Of a stretch of DNA of 64,000 bases, positions 19,434 to 28,038 are shown piece after piece. The DNA comes from Mycolicibacterium sp. P1-18 (GTDB lineage: Bacteria > Actinomycetota > Actinomycetes > Mycobacteriales > Mycobacteriaceae), in assembly GCF_008329535.1 (NCBI RefSeq), contig NZ_NPKR01000004.1:248001-312000 (forward strand), given 5' to 3'. The notes under the pieces were generated by a model. It was given only the letters and a program-made list of their open reading frames with translations, was not told the origin of the DNA and did not search any database. Made by a program: the position numbers and the translations under genes. How positions within the stretch are numbered: position 1 is the stretch's first letter; each line of letters starts with the position of its first letter.

Positions 19434-19874
19434 TTACAGCTCGGTGGCCGAACCGCCTGCGGCGCTGATCTTCTCGCGCGCGCTGCCACTGAACTTGTGG
19501 GCGGTCAGGTCGACCTTGACGGAGATCTTGCCGTCGCCGAGAACCTTGACGAGCGTGTTCTTGCGAACCGCACCAGCGGCGACGAGCTCGTCGACGCCCA
19601 CCGTGCCGCCCTTGGGGAACAGCCGCTCGATGTCGGCGACGTTCACCACCTGGTACTCGGTACGGAAGCGGTTCTTGAAGCCCTTGAGCTTCGGCAGCCG
19701 CATGTGGATGGGCATCTGCCCACCCTCGAACCTCACGGGGACGTTCTTGCGGGCCTTGGTGCCCTTGGTACCGCGACCCGAGGTCTTACCCTTCGAGCCT
19801 TCACCGCGGCCGACGCGGGTCTTGGCGGTCTTCGACCCGGGCGCTGGGCGCAGGTCGTGCAGCTTGATGGTCAT
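19434..19874 (-). CDS. rplO: 50S ribosomal protein L15
   Basis: 146 residues, last gene of the spc operon. The basic N-terminus [26 protein letters not shown] and the glycine-rich [18 protein letters not shown] are diagnostic for L15, as is [20 protein letters not shown]. Its ATG overlaps the rpmD stop by one base (TAATG). It binds 23S rRNA late in large-subunit assembly. Confidence 0.98.
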   Translation of the reverse strand: MTIKLHDLRPAPGSKTAKTRVGRGEGSKGKTSGRGTKGTKARKNVPVRFEGGQMPIHMRLPKLKGFKNRFRTEYQVVNVADIERLFPKGGTVGVDELVAAGAVRKNTLVKVLGDGKISVKVDLTAHKFSGSAREKISAAGGSATEL

Positions 19875-20053
19875 TACGCCTCCTCAACGGTGACGAGGTG
19901 GTTGACGACGGCGAGCAGGCCACGCGTCTGAGCGTTGTCCTCGCGGACCACGGTCTGACGGATCTTGCGAAGTCCGAGACTCCGCAGGCTCTCCTTCTGC
20001 TTCCAGCGCGCACCGACGGTGCCACGCACCTGGGTGATCTTCACTTCAGCCAT
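19874..20053 (-). CDS. rpmD: 50S ribosomal protein L30
   Basis: A short gene of 59 residues starting [20 protein letters not shown] and ending [13 protein letters not shown], read directly from the sequence. [20 protein letters not shown] is the L30 core. It sits between rpsE (2 bp upstream) and rplO (one-base overlap), its conserved position. Confidence 0.98.
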   Translation of the reverse strand: MAEVKITQVRGTVGARWKQKESLRSLGLRKIRQTVVREDNAQTRGLLAVVNHLVTVEEA

Positions 20054-20055
20054 GA

Positions 20056-20751
20056 CTATGCCGATCCTTCACGCGCTGCCGCAGCGGCCAGCGCTTCGCT
20101 TTCGCGTCGCGCCTTGAGCATGCTCGGCGGGGCGACGTCCTCGATCGAGAGGCCACGGCGTGCGGCGACCTCTTCGGGGCGCTGGATCATCTTCAGCGCG
20201 GCAACGGTGGCGTGAACCACGTTGATCGCGTTGTCGCTGCCCAGTGACTTGGCCAGGATGTCGTGCACGCCGGCGCATTCCAGCACCGCGCGGCACGCGC
20301 CACCGGCGATGACGCCGGTACCTGCGCTGGCGGGACGCAGCATGACCACACCCGCGGCCGCCTCACCCTGGACGGGGTGGACGATGGTGCCGCCGATCAG
20401 CGGCACGCGGAAGAAGCTCTTGCGGGCCTCTTCGACGCCCTTGGCGATCGCTGCGGGAACTTCCTTGGCCTTGCCGTAGCCGACACCGACCATGCCGTTG
20501 CCGTCGCCGACGATGACCAGCGCGGTGAAGCTGAAGCGCCGACCACCCTTGACGACCTTGGACACGCGGTTGATGGCGACGACGCGCTCGAGGAAGTTGC
20601 TCTTCTCTCCGCCGTCGCGACCGCCACGGCCACCACGGTCGTCACGACGACCGCGTCCGTCCCGGTCGCCACCGCCGCCGCCGCCCCGCGGGGGCCGGCT
20701 ACCCGTCGCTCCAGCGCCGGTTCCGGTTCCTGCTGTTGGCTGATCGGCCAT
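20056..20751 (-). CDS. rpsE: 30S ribosomal protein S5
   Basis: 231 residues from the ATG at 20751 (MADQP); a GTG directly before it is also in frame. The S5 RNA-binding domain begins at [24 protein letters not shown] and continues through [35 protein letters not shown] and [18 protein letters not shown]. The first ~50 residues are a low-complexity Gly/Arg/Asp extension ([20 protein letters not shown]), a mycobacterial feature that is longer than in E. coli S5. Confidence 0.98.
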   Translation of the reverse strand: MADQPTAGTGTGAGATGSRPPRGGGGGGDRDGRGRRDDRGGRGGRDGGEKSNFLERVVAINRVSKVVKGGRRFSFTALVIVGDGNGMVGVGYGKAKEVPAAIAKGVEEARKSFFRVPLIGGTIVHPVQGEAAAGVVMLRPASAGTGVIAGGACRAVLECAGVHDILAKSLGSDNAINVVHATVAALKMIQRPEEVAARRGLSIEDVAPPSMLKARRESEALAAAAAREGSA

Positions 20752-20779
20752 CACGCAGTCCTTCCGTTTCGAGTCTTCA

Positions 20780-21193
20780 TCAGAATTTCAGTCCGCTCTC
20801 GCGGGCGGCGTCGGCCAGCGCCGCGATGCGACCGCCGTAGGTGTAGCCGCCGCGGTCGAAGACCACGGTGTCCACGCCGGCGGCCTTGGCGCGCTCGGCG
20901 ATCAGCTGTCCGACGCGGATGCTGTGCGCCTTCTTGTCGCCGTCGACCGCACGCACGTCGGCTTCGATGGACGACGCGGCGGCCAGCGTGGTGCCGCTCT
21001 GGTCGTCCACCAACTGCACGTGGATGTGGCGCGAGGACCGGTTGACCATCAGGCGGGGACGCTCGGGAGTGCCCGCGACCTTCTTGCGCAACCGCGCGTG
21101 GCGACGCAGCCGGGAGGTACGACGCGTCTCGGAGACGCTCTGCCCCAACGGCTTCCGCTTGGGAGCTGCTGTATCAGTCTTGGTGTTGGCCAT
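20780..21193 (-). CDS. rplR: 50S ribosomal protein L18
   Basis: 137 residues; binds 5S rRNA. The basic N-terminus ([25 protein letters not shown]) leads to [18 protein letters not shown], and the C-terminus [28 protein letters not shown] is the family signature. It lies three bases after rplF within the spc operon. Confidence 0.98.
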   Translation of the reverse strand: MANTKTDTAAPKRKPLGQSVSETRRTSRLRRHARLRKKVAGTPERPRLMVNRSSRHIHVQLVDDQSGTTLAAASSIEADVRAVDGDKKAHSIRVGQLIAERAKAAGVDTVVFDRGGYTYGGRIAALADAARESGLKF

Positions 21194-21196
21194 GGC

Positions 21197-21736
21197 TTAC
21201 TTACCCGTCTTTCCGACCTTGCGGCGGATCTGCTCGCCTTCGTAGCGAACGCCCTTGCCCTTGTACGGGTCCGGGCGGCGCAGGCGGCGGATGTTCGCCG
21301 AAATCTGGCCGACTTGCTGCTTGTCGATGCCCGTGATCGAGAACTTGGTGGGCGTCTCCACCGCGAACGTGATGCCTTCGGGAGCCTCGATGATTACCGG
21401 GTGGCTGTATCCGAGCGCGAACTCCAGGGTGTTGCCCTTGAGCGCGACGCGGTAGCCGACGCCGAAGATCTCCATCTTCGTGGTGTATCCCTCGGTCACA
21501 CCGGTGACCAGGTTGGCGACCAGCGTCCGCGACAGACCGTGCAGCGAACGGCTGCGACGCTCGTCGTCGGGGCGGGTGACCAGGATGGCACCGTCGTCAT
21601 CGCGGTCGACGGTGATCGGCTCAGCGACGTCCAGCGTCAGGGTGCCCTTGGGACCCTTGACCGAGACGTTGCGTCCGTTGATCGTGACGTCGACCCCGGA
21701 TGGAACCGGGACCGGCTGCTTTCCAATGCGTGACAT
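21197..21736 (-). CDS. rplF: 50S ribosomal protein L6
   Basis: 179 residues starting [19 protein letters not shown]. The tandem L6 repeats are visible, with the C-terminal signature [20 protein letters not shown]. It binds helix 97 of 23S rRNA near the factor-binding site. It starts 11 bp after rpsH in the operon. Confidence 0.98.
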   Translation of the reverse strand: MSRIGKQPVPVPSGVDVTINGRNVSVKGPKGTLTLDVAEPITVDRDDDGAILVTRPDDERRSRSLHGLSRTLVANLVTGVTEGYTTKMEIFGVGYRVALKGNTLEFALGYSHPVIIEAPEGITFAVETPTKFSITGIDKQQVGQISANIRRLRRPDPYKGKGVRYEGEQIRRKVGKTGK

Positions 21737-21747
21737 GTCTTCTTCCC

Positions 21748-22146
21748 CTACCAGACGTAGGCGAGGACTTCGCCGCCCACGCCTTGTCGAGCTGCCTGAC
21801 GGTCGGTGAGCAGACCCGAGGACGTGGAGATGATCGCCACGCCGAGGCCACCGAGAACGCGGGGCAAGTTGGTTGACTTCGCGTACACGCGCAGGCCGGG
21901 CTTGGAGACCCGCTTGAGGCCCGCAATGCTGCGTTCGCGACTGGGTCCGTACTTGAGTTGCACCACGAGCGCCTTGCCAACCCGAGCATCCTCGGTGTGG
22001 AAGTCGGTGATGTAGCCCTGCTCCTTGAGGATCTCGGCAATGTGCACCTTGATCTTCGAGTGAGGCAGGGTCACCTCGTCGTGGTACGCCGAATTGGCGT
22101 TGCGCAGACGTGTCAAGAAGTCTGCGATCGGGTCCGTCATGGTCAT
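21748..22146 (-). CDS. rpsH: 30S ribosomal protein S8
   Basis: 132 residues, the mycobacterial length, starting [18 protein letters not shown]. The C-terminal signature [20 protein letters not shown] and the closing GGEVLAYVW are canonical. It binds 16S rRNA helix 21; in E. coli S8 represses the spc operon, which is not established here. A 99-bp gap separates it from rpsN. Confidence 0.98.
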   Translation of the reverse strand: MTMTDPIADFLTRLRNANSAYHDEVTLPHSKIKVHIAEILKEQGYITDFHTEDARVGKALVVQLKYGPSRERSIAGLKRVSKPGLRVYAKSTNLPRVLGGLGVAIISTSSGLLTDRQAARQGVGGEVLAYVW

Positions 22147-22245
22147 GACAGCCAGCTCACCTTCCTCGCGACGGTTCCCGCCGGGTTCAACACCCTTGGG
22201 GGCCTATCGCGTGCTTTCTCTAAGTTGGTCGATTGGTTTTGGCTG

Positions 22246-22431
22246 TTACCAGCTGGACTTCTGGACACCGGGCAGTTCGCCGGCGTGCGCCATCTCCCGA
22301 AGGCAGATGCGGCACAGGCCGAACTTGCGGAACACCGCGTGCGGACGTCCACACTTGTTGCAACGCGTGTAACCGCGCACCTTGAACTTCGGCTTCTTGT
22401 TGGCCTTGTTGACCAGCGCCTTCTTTGCCAT
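22246..22431 (-). CDS. rpsN: 30S ribosomal protein S14 type Z (zinc-binding)
   Basis: 61 residues, the short S14 form, starting [19 protein letters not shown]. Two CxxC pairs (CNKCGRP, LCRIC) make it the zinc-binding C+ type. Mycobacteria usually carry a cysteine-free paralogue elsewhere under Zur control. An upstream in-frame Met at 22467 lies in the rplE 3' end and is rejected. It follows rplE by four bases. Confidence 0.97.
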   Translation of the reverse strand: MAKKALVNKANKKPKFKVRGYTRCNKCGRPHAVFRKFGLCRICLREMAHAGELPGVQKSSW

Positions 22432-22435
22432 CTGC

Positions 22436-23002
22436 TCAGTTCTCCTTGAACGGGAAGCCCAGCGCACGCAGCAGCGCCCGGCCTTCGTCGTCGTTGGTCG
22501 CCGACGTGACGACGGTGATGTCCATGCCGCGGGGACGGTCGATGCTGTCCACGTCGATCTCGTGGAACACCGACTGCTCGGTCAGACCGAAGGTGTAGTT
22601 GCCGCTGCCGTCGAACTGCTTGGGCGACAGGCCGCGGAAGTCGCGGATACGCGGGAGGCTGATCGAGACCAGCCGGTCGAGGAACTCCCACATGCGGTCG
22701 CCGCGCAGCGTCACGCGGGCGCCAATGGGCATCCCCTCGCGAAGCTTGAACTGGGCGATGGACTTGCGGGCCTTGCGGATCTCCGGCTTCTGGCCGGTGA
22801 TCAGCTGCAGGTCGGTGACGGCGCCGTTGATCAGCTTCGCGTCGCGGGCGGCGTCGCCGACGCCCATGTTGACGATGACCTTGACCACGCCGGGGATCTG
22901 CATGACGTTGTCGTAGGAGAACTGCTCGTTGAGCGAGCCCTTGATTTCGTCGAGGTAGCGCTGCTTGAGACGGGGCAGCGTCTTGGTCTCTGCGGTAGTC
23001 AT
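22436..23002 (-). CDS. rplE: 50S ribosomal protein L5
   Basis: 188 residues; contacts 5S rRNA and the P-site tRNA. Diagnostic blocks are [43 protein letters not shown] and [19 protein letters not shown]. It starts two bases after the rplX stop and ends four bases before rpsN. Confidence 0.98.
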   Translation of the reverse strand: MTTAETKTLPRLKQRYLDEIKGSLNEQFSYDNVMQIPGVVKVIVNMGVGDAARDAKLINGAVTDLQLITGQKPEIRKARKSIAQFKLREGMPIGARVTLRGDRMWEFLDRLVSISLPRIRDFRGLSPKQFDGSGNYTFGLTEQSVFHEIDVDSIDRPRGMDITVVTSATNDDEGRALLRALGFPFKEN

Positions 23003-23004
23003 CT

Positions 23005-23322
23005 CTAGATGTCCTTGCCGTTCTTCTTCGACACGCGGACCTTCTTGCCGGTCTCTTCGTCGAAGCGGTAGCCGATGCGGGTGGGGTTGCCATCGGAGTC
23101 GACGACCATCACGTTGGAGACGTGGATCGGAGCCTCCTGCGTGACGATGCCGCCCGAGGATGCACCACGCTCGTTCTGGGAGACGGCGGTGTGCTTCTTG
23201 ATCCGGTTGACGCCCTCGACGAGGACCTTCTCGCGGGTCGGGTAGGCAACCAGGACCTTGCCCTTGGCGCCCTTGTCCTTGCCAGAGATGACGAGGACGG
23301 TGTCACCCTTGTGCACCTTCAT
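23005..23322 (-). CDS. rplX: 50S ribosomal protein L24
   Basis: 105 residues starting [24 protein letters not shown], the KOW motif of L24, an early assembly initiator of the large subunit. The C-terminal [19 protein letters not shown] segment ([19 protein letters not shown]) is typical. It abuts the rplN stop with no gap. Confidence 0.98.
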   Translation of the reverse strand: MKVHKGDTVLVISGKDKGAKGKVLVAYPTREKVLVEGVNRIKKHTAVSQNERGASSGGIVTQEAPIHVSNVMVVDSDGNPTRIGYRFDEETGKKVRVSKKNGKDI

Positions 23323-23691
23323 TTACAACACCTCCGGGGCAAGCGAGACGATCTTCATGAAGCGCTTCTCGCGCAGCTCGCGACCGACCGGCCCGAAGAT
23401 GCGGGTTCCGCGCGGGTCGTTGTCGGGCTTGATGATGACGGCGGCGTTCTCGTCGAACTTGATGTAGCTGCCGTCGGCACGCCGGCGCTCCTTGACGGTG
23501 CGCACGATGACGGCCTTGACGACCTCACCCTTCTTGATGTTGCCACCGGGGATAGCGTCCTTGACGGTCGCCACGATGACATCGCCGATGCCGGCGTAAC
23601 GCCTACCCGAGCCACCGAGTACGCGAATGCACAAGATCTCCTTGGCGCCCGTGTTGTCGGCGATCTTGAGCCGCGATTCCTGCTGAATCAC
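23323..23691 (-). CDS. rplN: 50S ribosomal protein L14
   Basis: 122 residues, first gene of the spc operon. The GTG at 23691 is chosen: it follows a GAGGAGAT ribosome site and yields the conserved start [17 protein letters not shown]; an ATG at 23742 would add 17 unlike residues. [20 protein letters not shown] closes the protein. It forms part of the inter-subunit bridge B8. A sigma-A-like promoter lies about 140 bp upstream. Confidence 0.98.
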   Translation of the reverse strand: MIQQESRLKIADNTGAKEILCIRVLGGSGRRYAGIGDVIVATVKDAIPGGNIKKGEVVKAVIVRTVKERRRADGSYIKFDENAAVIIKPDNDPRGTRIFGPVGRELREKRFMKIVSLAPEVL

Positions 23692-23820
23692 TAGATCTCC
23701 TCGAATCGATTGCACGACGAACAGCATTGAACTGCTCGACATGCGCGGTCTTCGTCACCGAAGGGCACGCAGGGTGTCCGCTGACTTTCGAAAGCGACCA
23801 CCGAGGTCTGCCCAGGGCAA

Positions 23821-23856
23821 CCCCTACATAGTAGGGGCGCGCGGGCCCTGCACCAA
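23821..23856 (-). promoter_or_regulatory. Promoter of the spc operon (rplN)
   Basis: On the minus strand, TTGGTG (23851-23856) and TACTAT (23828-23833) are exactly 17 bp apart, a good sigma-A match, giving a leader of about 130 nt before rplN. The -10 lies inside a perfect 7-bp inverted repeat (CCCCTAC, ATA, GTAGGGG; 23821-23837). Confidence 0.6.
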
Positions 23857-23874
23857 ATCGTGCCGTGCGGGCGC

Positions 23875-24579
23875 TCAGGGCAAGGTGATCGCGTAGTCCG
23901 CGGTCAGCGTCGTCGCCGCGGCGTCGAAGGCCGGTGATCCCTGCGGTGCGGCGACGTGGATCACCACCAGGTAGTCACCATCGTTCGTCCAGACGTGACC
24001 GATGCGGTCCTCGTAGACGCGTGCGCCGTCGGGACCGCCGGACAGCACCCCCATCAGGCGTTGGCCACTGTATCCGCAGTGCTCGGCGGGCAGCACGCTG
24101 ACGCTGCTGATCGGCGCCGAGTCCGAGACGTCGTCGGTGTACTTCTCGAAGGCGGCGGCGGGGTCGAGCGTGGTCGGGCCGACGTCGACCGTCCCCGTCA
24201 TGCCGTCGGGACCGGTCAGCGCCAGGCCGCCGGGCGTGGGTGCCGAGGTCCAGCCCTCGGGCACCGCGACGACGATCCGCGGCGCCGACGCGTCGGCGGG
24301 CTGCGCGGTGGCCGGGGCCCCGGCGGTCGGCGGCGGCAGGCACACCAGCGCGTTCACGGGGATCGCCTCCCGCAGGGTCGGCGTCACGCCCATCGCCGGG
24401 GACTCGGTCGGGGTGGTCGGGCCGGCCGGGGACGCCGTGGTAGTGGTGGTCGCCGTCGTCGCGCGTTGGACCGCGGTCGAGTTCGCCACCGGGCGGCCCT
24501 CGCTGGTCTCGGTGCAGCCGCTCACCGCTGCGGCGGCGGCGGCGACCGCGGCTGCCACCACCAGGATTCGCATCGGCAC
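23875..24579 (-). CDS. Putative secreted lipoprotein (LpqN-like)
   Basis: 234 residues. The N-terminus is a lipoprotein signal: MPMRILVVAAAVAAAAAAVSG followed by the lipobox Cys at about residue 22. A Thr/Pro/Ala-rich linker spans about 25-68 (TTATTTTTASPAGPTTPTES), then a globular domain with RIVVAVPEGWTSAPTPGGLAL and a Cys in AEHCGYSGQRLMG. The closing part DGDYLVVIHVAAPQG and TTLTADYAITLP resembles mycobacterial LpqN/LpqT-type cell-wall lipoproteins. It is anchored outside the plasma membrane; function unknown. It stands alone upstream of the spc promoter, same strand as fge/atsA. Confidence 0.8.
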   Translation of the reverse strand: MPMRILVVAAAVAAAAAAVSGCTETSEGRPVANSTAVQRATTATTTTTASPAGPTTPTESPAMGVTPTLREAIPVNALVCLPPPTAGAPATAQPADASAPRIVVAVPEGWTSAPTPGGLALTGPDGMTGTVDVGPTTLDPAAAFEKYTDDVSDSAPISSVSVLPAEHCGYSGQRLMGVLSGGPDGARVYEDRIGHVWTNDGDYLVVIHVAAPQGSPAFDAAATTLTADYAITLP

Positions 24580-24591
24580 AGTATGGGCTGA

Positions 24592-25518
24592 TCAGAGGTC
24601 GACGACGCAGCGAAATCCAATGTGCGTCGTCGAGCTGTCCTGCGACTGCGACGACCGGGCGGCGGGCCGGTACCGATGGCAGTACTCGGGGGCGCAGAGG
24701 TGGGAGCCGCCCTTCAGCGTCTGGTTCACGCTCGGATCGGGTTCGTGGGTCGGCGTGCAGCACCCCTTCTCCAGCACCCCCATTCCTGCCCGCCGGTGCC
24801 CCTGCCCGGGTCGCTCCGCTCCTGCCCGCCGGTGCCGCATCGTGTACCTCGTCGACGTCCACTCCCACACGTTGCCGATCATGTCCACCAGCCCGAACCC
24901 GTTGGGCGCGAACTCCCCCACCGGCGACGTCCCGACCCAACCGTGAGCGCCCTCGTTGCGGTACGGGAAGCGGCCCTGCCACGTGTTGGCCATCAGCTCC
25001 CCGTCGACCGTGGCCCGCTCACCCCACGCGTAGGTGGTGGCCGCCCCGCCGCGGGCCGCGTACTCCCACTCGGGTTCGGTCGGAAGGCGACGCCCGGCCC
25101 ACCGGGCGTAGGCGGTCGCGTCGGGGTAGGAGATCTGCACGACGGGGTGGTCGAGGCGGTCCTCGACCGTGCTGCCACACCCGTTGGGATGCCGCCACGA
25201 CGCGCCGGGCGCCCAGTCCCACCACCGGCGCCAGTCCCTCAGGTCGACGGGACCGTCGGTGGGCCGGAAGACGAGCGCGCCGGGAACCAGGTCGGCCTCG
25301 GTCACCCCGGGATAGGAAGCGGGGTCTAGCGGACGTTCGGCGACGGTGACGTAGCCGGTCTCCTCGACGAAGCGGGCGAACTGGGCGTTGGTGACGGGGT
25401 GGCGCTCGACGGCCAGGGCGCCGACCACCGCGGTGTGGACGGGGGTCTCCTCCGGATAGAAGGCCGTGGACCCCATCTCGAATGCCCCGCCCGGCAGCTC
25501 GATCAGCTCCGTCAGCAT
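24592..25518 (-). CDS. Formylglycine-generating enzyme (sulfatase-modifying)
   Basis: 308 residues of the FGE/SUMF1 fold. It oxidises the active-site cysteine of sulfatases (CxPxR) to formylglycine, using copper and O2. Blocks are LIELPGGAFEMGSTAFYPEETP, VERHPVTNAQFARFVEETGY, RLPTEPEWEYAARGG, GLVDMIGNVWEWT, and the catalytic pair Cys275 and Cys280 in KGGSHLCAPEYCHRYR. It ends 12 bp before the lipoprotein and starts 24 bp after its substrate arylsulfatase, so they form an operon. An Arg/Gly insert at about residues 228-245 carries an in-frame repeat (HRRAG twice). The ATG at 25518 is preferred to upstream in-frame codons inside atsA. Confidence 0.95.
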   Translation of the reverse strand: MLTELIELPGGAFEMGSTAFYPEETPVHTAVVGALAVERHPVTNAQFARFVEETGYVTVAERPLDPASYPGVTEADLVPGALVFRPTDGPVDLRDWRRWWDWAPGASWRHPNGCGSTVEDRLDHPVVQISYPDATAYARWAGRRLPTEPEWEYAARGGAATTYAWGERATVDGELMANTWQGRFPYRNEGAHGWVGTSPVGEFAPNGFGLVDMIGNVWEWTSTRYTMRHRRAGAERPGQGHRRAGMGVLEKGCCTPTHEPDPSVNQTLKGGSHLCAPEYCHRYRPAARSSQSQDSSTTHIGFRCVVDL

Positions 25519-25541
25519 GCCGTTCAGGGTATGCCCGGGCG

Positions 25542-27890
25542 TCAGTCCTTGGAGAACGCCTGCGCCAGTTCCCGTTCCACGTCGAGGTAGGGCGTGCCGG
25601 ACACGTCGACGACGACCTTGGCGATGGATCCGCCGGTGAAGGCGAACGGCGCCCGGTAGCTGGTCGACACCGTCTGCCCGGTGTTGCGACCGACGGCCAC
25701 ACCGCCGCCGGCGAGGCCGAAGGTGCCGGGGTGGGTCCGCACGCCCTCCTTGGTCGCCACGGTCTGCCCGTCGACGAACAGCGTCACGGTGCCCAGCGGG
25801 GTGTGACTGCCCTCCACGGTGCCCAACCTGTCGTACCGGACGCCGAAGACGTGGCTGCCCAGGGGGATCGGAGCGCCGGCGGTGACCCGCTGTTCCTCCT
25901 CCCCCATGAAGTTGTAGACGTACTGCAGCTTGCCGTCCTGGACGAACAGCACGTGGCCGCCGTGGCCGGCGCCCTGCTTGAACAGCACGCCGTGGGCGTC
26001 GGCGTCGTCGACGGCGACCTCGGCCAGCACGGAGAAGGACTGGCCGCGCAGTTCGACCATCGCCCCGATGCCGACGTCGGCCGTGCCCGGGTAGTACGTG
26101 AAGGTGGTGCGGCCCTCGGACAGATAGGGCCGCCAGCGCGTCAGGGTTTCCAGGATGTTGAGGTCGGCCAGGGGAAGCCCGTTGTACTTGGCGGCCTCGG
26201 CGAACCACAGTGCCTTGAGCTCCTCGAGCTTCTCGGGCTGCTCGGCGGCCAGGTCGTGACACTGACTGCGGTCGGCCTCGATGTGGAACAGTTCCCAGCG
26301 GTCGTCGTCGAAGTGCGACCAGCCGGCGGGGCTCGCGGCGTGCACCGTGTTGGCGAACCAGCCGTCGTGCCAGATGCCCCGGGTGCCGAGCATCGTGTAG
26401 AACTGCGTCTTCTTTGCGGTCTCGGCGTCGGGATCGGCCAGCGCGGCCTTGAAGCTGATTCCGTCCAGCGGCTTCTGCGCAATGCCGCCCACCTCGTCGG
26501 GCGGGGTGATGCCGAGCAGGTCGTAGATCGTCGGCGTCACGTCGCAGACGTTGACGTAGGTGTCGCGGACCTCGCCGTGGGCGTCGATTCCGTTGGGCCA
26601 GGAGATGATTGCGGTGTCGGCGATGCCGCCCTCGTGCGAGGCGTAGCGCTTGAACAGCTTGTACGGCGTGTTGAAGGCCATCGCCCAGCCGATGGGATAG
26701 TGGTTGTAGGTCTCGGGTCCACCGAGCTGGTCGTAGACCCGCAGGCTTTCGTCGACGGTGTCGACGTATCCGTTGAAGAACTTGACCTCGTTGACCGATC
26801 CGTTGGGACCGCCCTCGCCGCTGGCTCCGTTGTCGGAGATGACGACGATGATGGTGTCGTCGAGTTGTCCCGACTCCTCGAGGTAGTCCAGCACCCGGCC
26901 GATCTGGGCGTCGGTGTAGGACAGGAACCCGGCGAACACCTCGGCCATCCGGCTGAACAACCGCTTCTCGTCGTCGCCGAGGGTGTCCCACGGGCGGACC
27001 GTGTCCTGGTAGGGCCAGGGCTCTCCATTGGGTCCGGTGACGTCGAGATACGGGTTGACGGGCGACAATTCGGTGTCCTCGGGCACGATGCCGAGCTTCT
27101 TCTGGTTCTCGAGGACGATGTCGCGGTACGCCTCGTAGCCCATGTCGAAGCGGCCGGCGTACTTGTCGGCCCACTCCGTGAAGACGTGATGCGGTGCGTG
27201 GCCGGCCCCGGGGCACAGGTAGTTGAACCACGGCTTGTCGGGGGCGATCACCTTCGAGTCGCGGATGAACTCGATGGTCTTGTCGGCCAGGTCCTTCGAC
27301 AGGTGGTAGCCGTCCTCGGGCGTCGCCGGTGGAGGGACGGGGTGGTTGTCGTACACCAGCTCCGGGTACCACTGGTCGGTTTCGCCGCCCATGAACCCGT
27401 AGAAGCGTTCGAAGCCCCGACTGAGGGGCCAATGCCGTTTGGTGGCAGCCAGATTGGATTCCTCGAGCGGTGTCAGGTGCCACTTGCCGACGCAGTAGGT
27501 GTTGTATCCCCGCTCGGCGAGCACCTCCGAGAGCAGGGCGGTGTCCTTGGGGATGCGGCCGTTGCAGTTCGGGAAGCCGTCGGTGAACTCTTCGATGGTG
27601 GCCATTCCCACGGTGGTGGCGTTGCGTCCGGTGAGCAGCGAGGCCCTGGTGGGTGAGCACAGTGCGGTCGTGTGGAACTGCGACAGGCGCACGCCCCGTT
27701 CGGCGATCCGGCTCATGGCGGGCATCTCGACCAGCCCGCCGAAGCAGTCCCACGTCGCGATGCCGGTGTCGTCCCAGACGAGGTAGAGCACGTTGGGCGA
27801 GTCGGGCGGTGCCACCGGAGCCTTGTATGGGCCCCAGTCGGGCTCGGAGTCGCGGATGTCGAGTTCGATCTTGCCGGTGAAGTCCGTCAT
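25542..27890 (-). CDS. atsA: Arylsulfatase AtsA
   Basis: 782 residues from the ATG at 27890 (MTDFTGKIEL). A type I sulfatase that hydrolyses sulfate esters. The formylglycine site is Cys78 in TALCSPTRAS, with the LTGRN signature next; metal ligands include the Asp pair at 40-41 (VWDDTG) and IVVISDNGASGEGGPNGS. The C-terminal ~200 residues form a beta-rich domain (GLAGGGVAVGRNTGQ, VDGQTVATKEGVRTH). No signal peptide is seen. It shares an operon with its activating enzyme, and the order rpsQ-atsA-fge-rplN matches M. tuberculosis. The physiological substrate is unknown. Confidence 0.96.
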   Translation of the reverse strand: MTDFTGKIELDIRDSEPDWGPYKAPVAPPDSPNVLYLVWDDTGIATWDCFGGLVEMPAMSRIAERGVRLSQFHTTALCSPTRASLLTGRNATTVGMATIEEFTDGFPNCNGRIPKDTALLSEVLAERGYNTYCVGKWHLTPLEESNLAATKRHWPLSRGFERFYGFMGGETDQWYPELVYDNHPVPPPATPEDGYHLSKDLADKTIEFIRDSKVIAPDKPWFNYLCPGAGHAPHHVFTEWADKYAGRFDMGYEAYRDIVLENQKKLGIVPEDTELSPVNPYLDVTGPNGEPWPYQDTVRPWDTLGDDEKRLFSRMAEVFAGFLSYTDAQIGRVLDYLEESGQLDDTIIVVISDNGASGEGGPNGSVNEVKFFNGYVDTVDESLRVYDQLGGPETYNHYPIGWAMAFNTPYKLFKRYASHEGGIADTAIISWPNGIDAHGEVRDTYVNVCDVTPTIYDLLGITPPDEVGGIAQKPLDGISFKAALADPDAETAKKTQFYTMLGTRGIWHDGWFANTVHAASPAGWSHFDDDRWELFHIEADRSQCHDLAAEQPEKLEELKALWFAEAAKYNGLPLADLNILETLTRWRPYLSEGRTTFTYYPGTADVGIGAMVELRGQSFSVLAEVAVDDADAHGVLFKQGAGHGGHVLFVQDGKLQYVYNFMGEEEQRVTAGAPIPLGSHVFGVRYDRLGTVEGSHTPLGTVTLFVDGQTVATKEGVRTHPGTFGLAGGGVAVGRNTGQTVSTSYRAPFAFTGGSIAKVVVDVSGTPYLDVERELAQAFSKD

Positions 27891-28038
27891 CGCGCCCCGT
27901 CCAGGTCGGTGATCGCCTGGTCTCGACGATCGCCAGGAGAGTACACCCAGGTCGGCCCCCAGAAGCGACATATTGACGACACCGCAAGTGTCGCGCGCCG
28001 TCGACCGGCTCAGAACGCGTTGTGCCCCAACGTCTCCG

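Noticed and set aside
25482..27656. A 724-codon frame antisense to atsA
   Set aside because: No recognisable domain, and it lies entirely over a well-defined sulfatase gene.
24592..27987. A 1131-codon frame running through fge and all of atsA
   Set aside because: Only its last 308 codons (from 25518) are the FGE gene. The upstream part is Arg-rich shadow of atsA in another frame.
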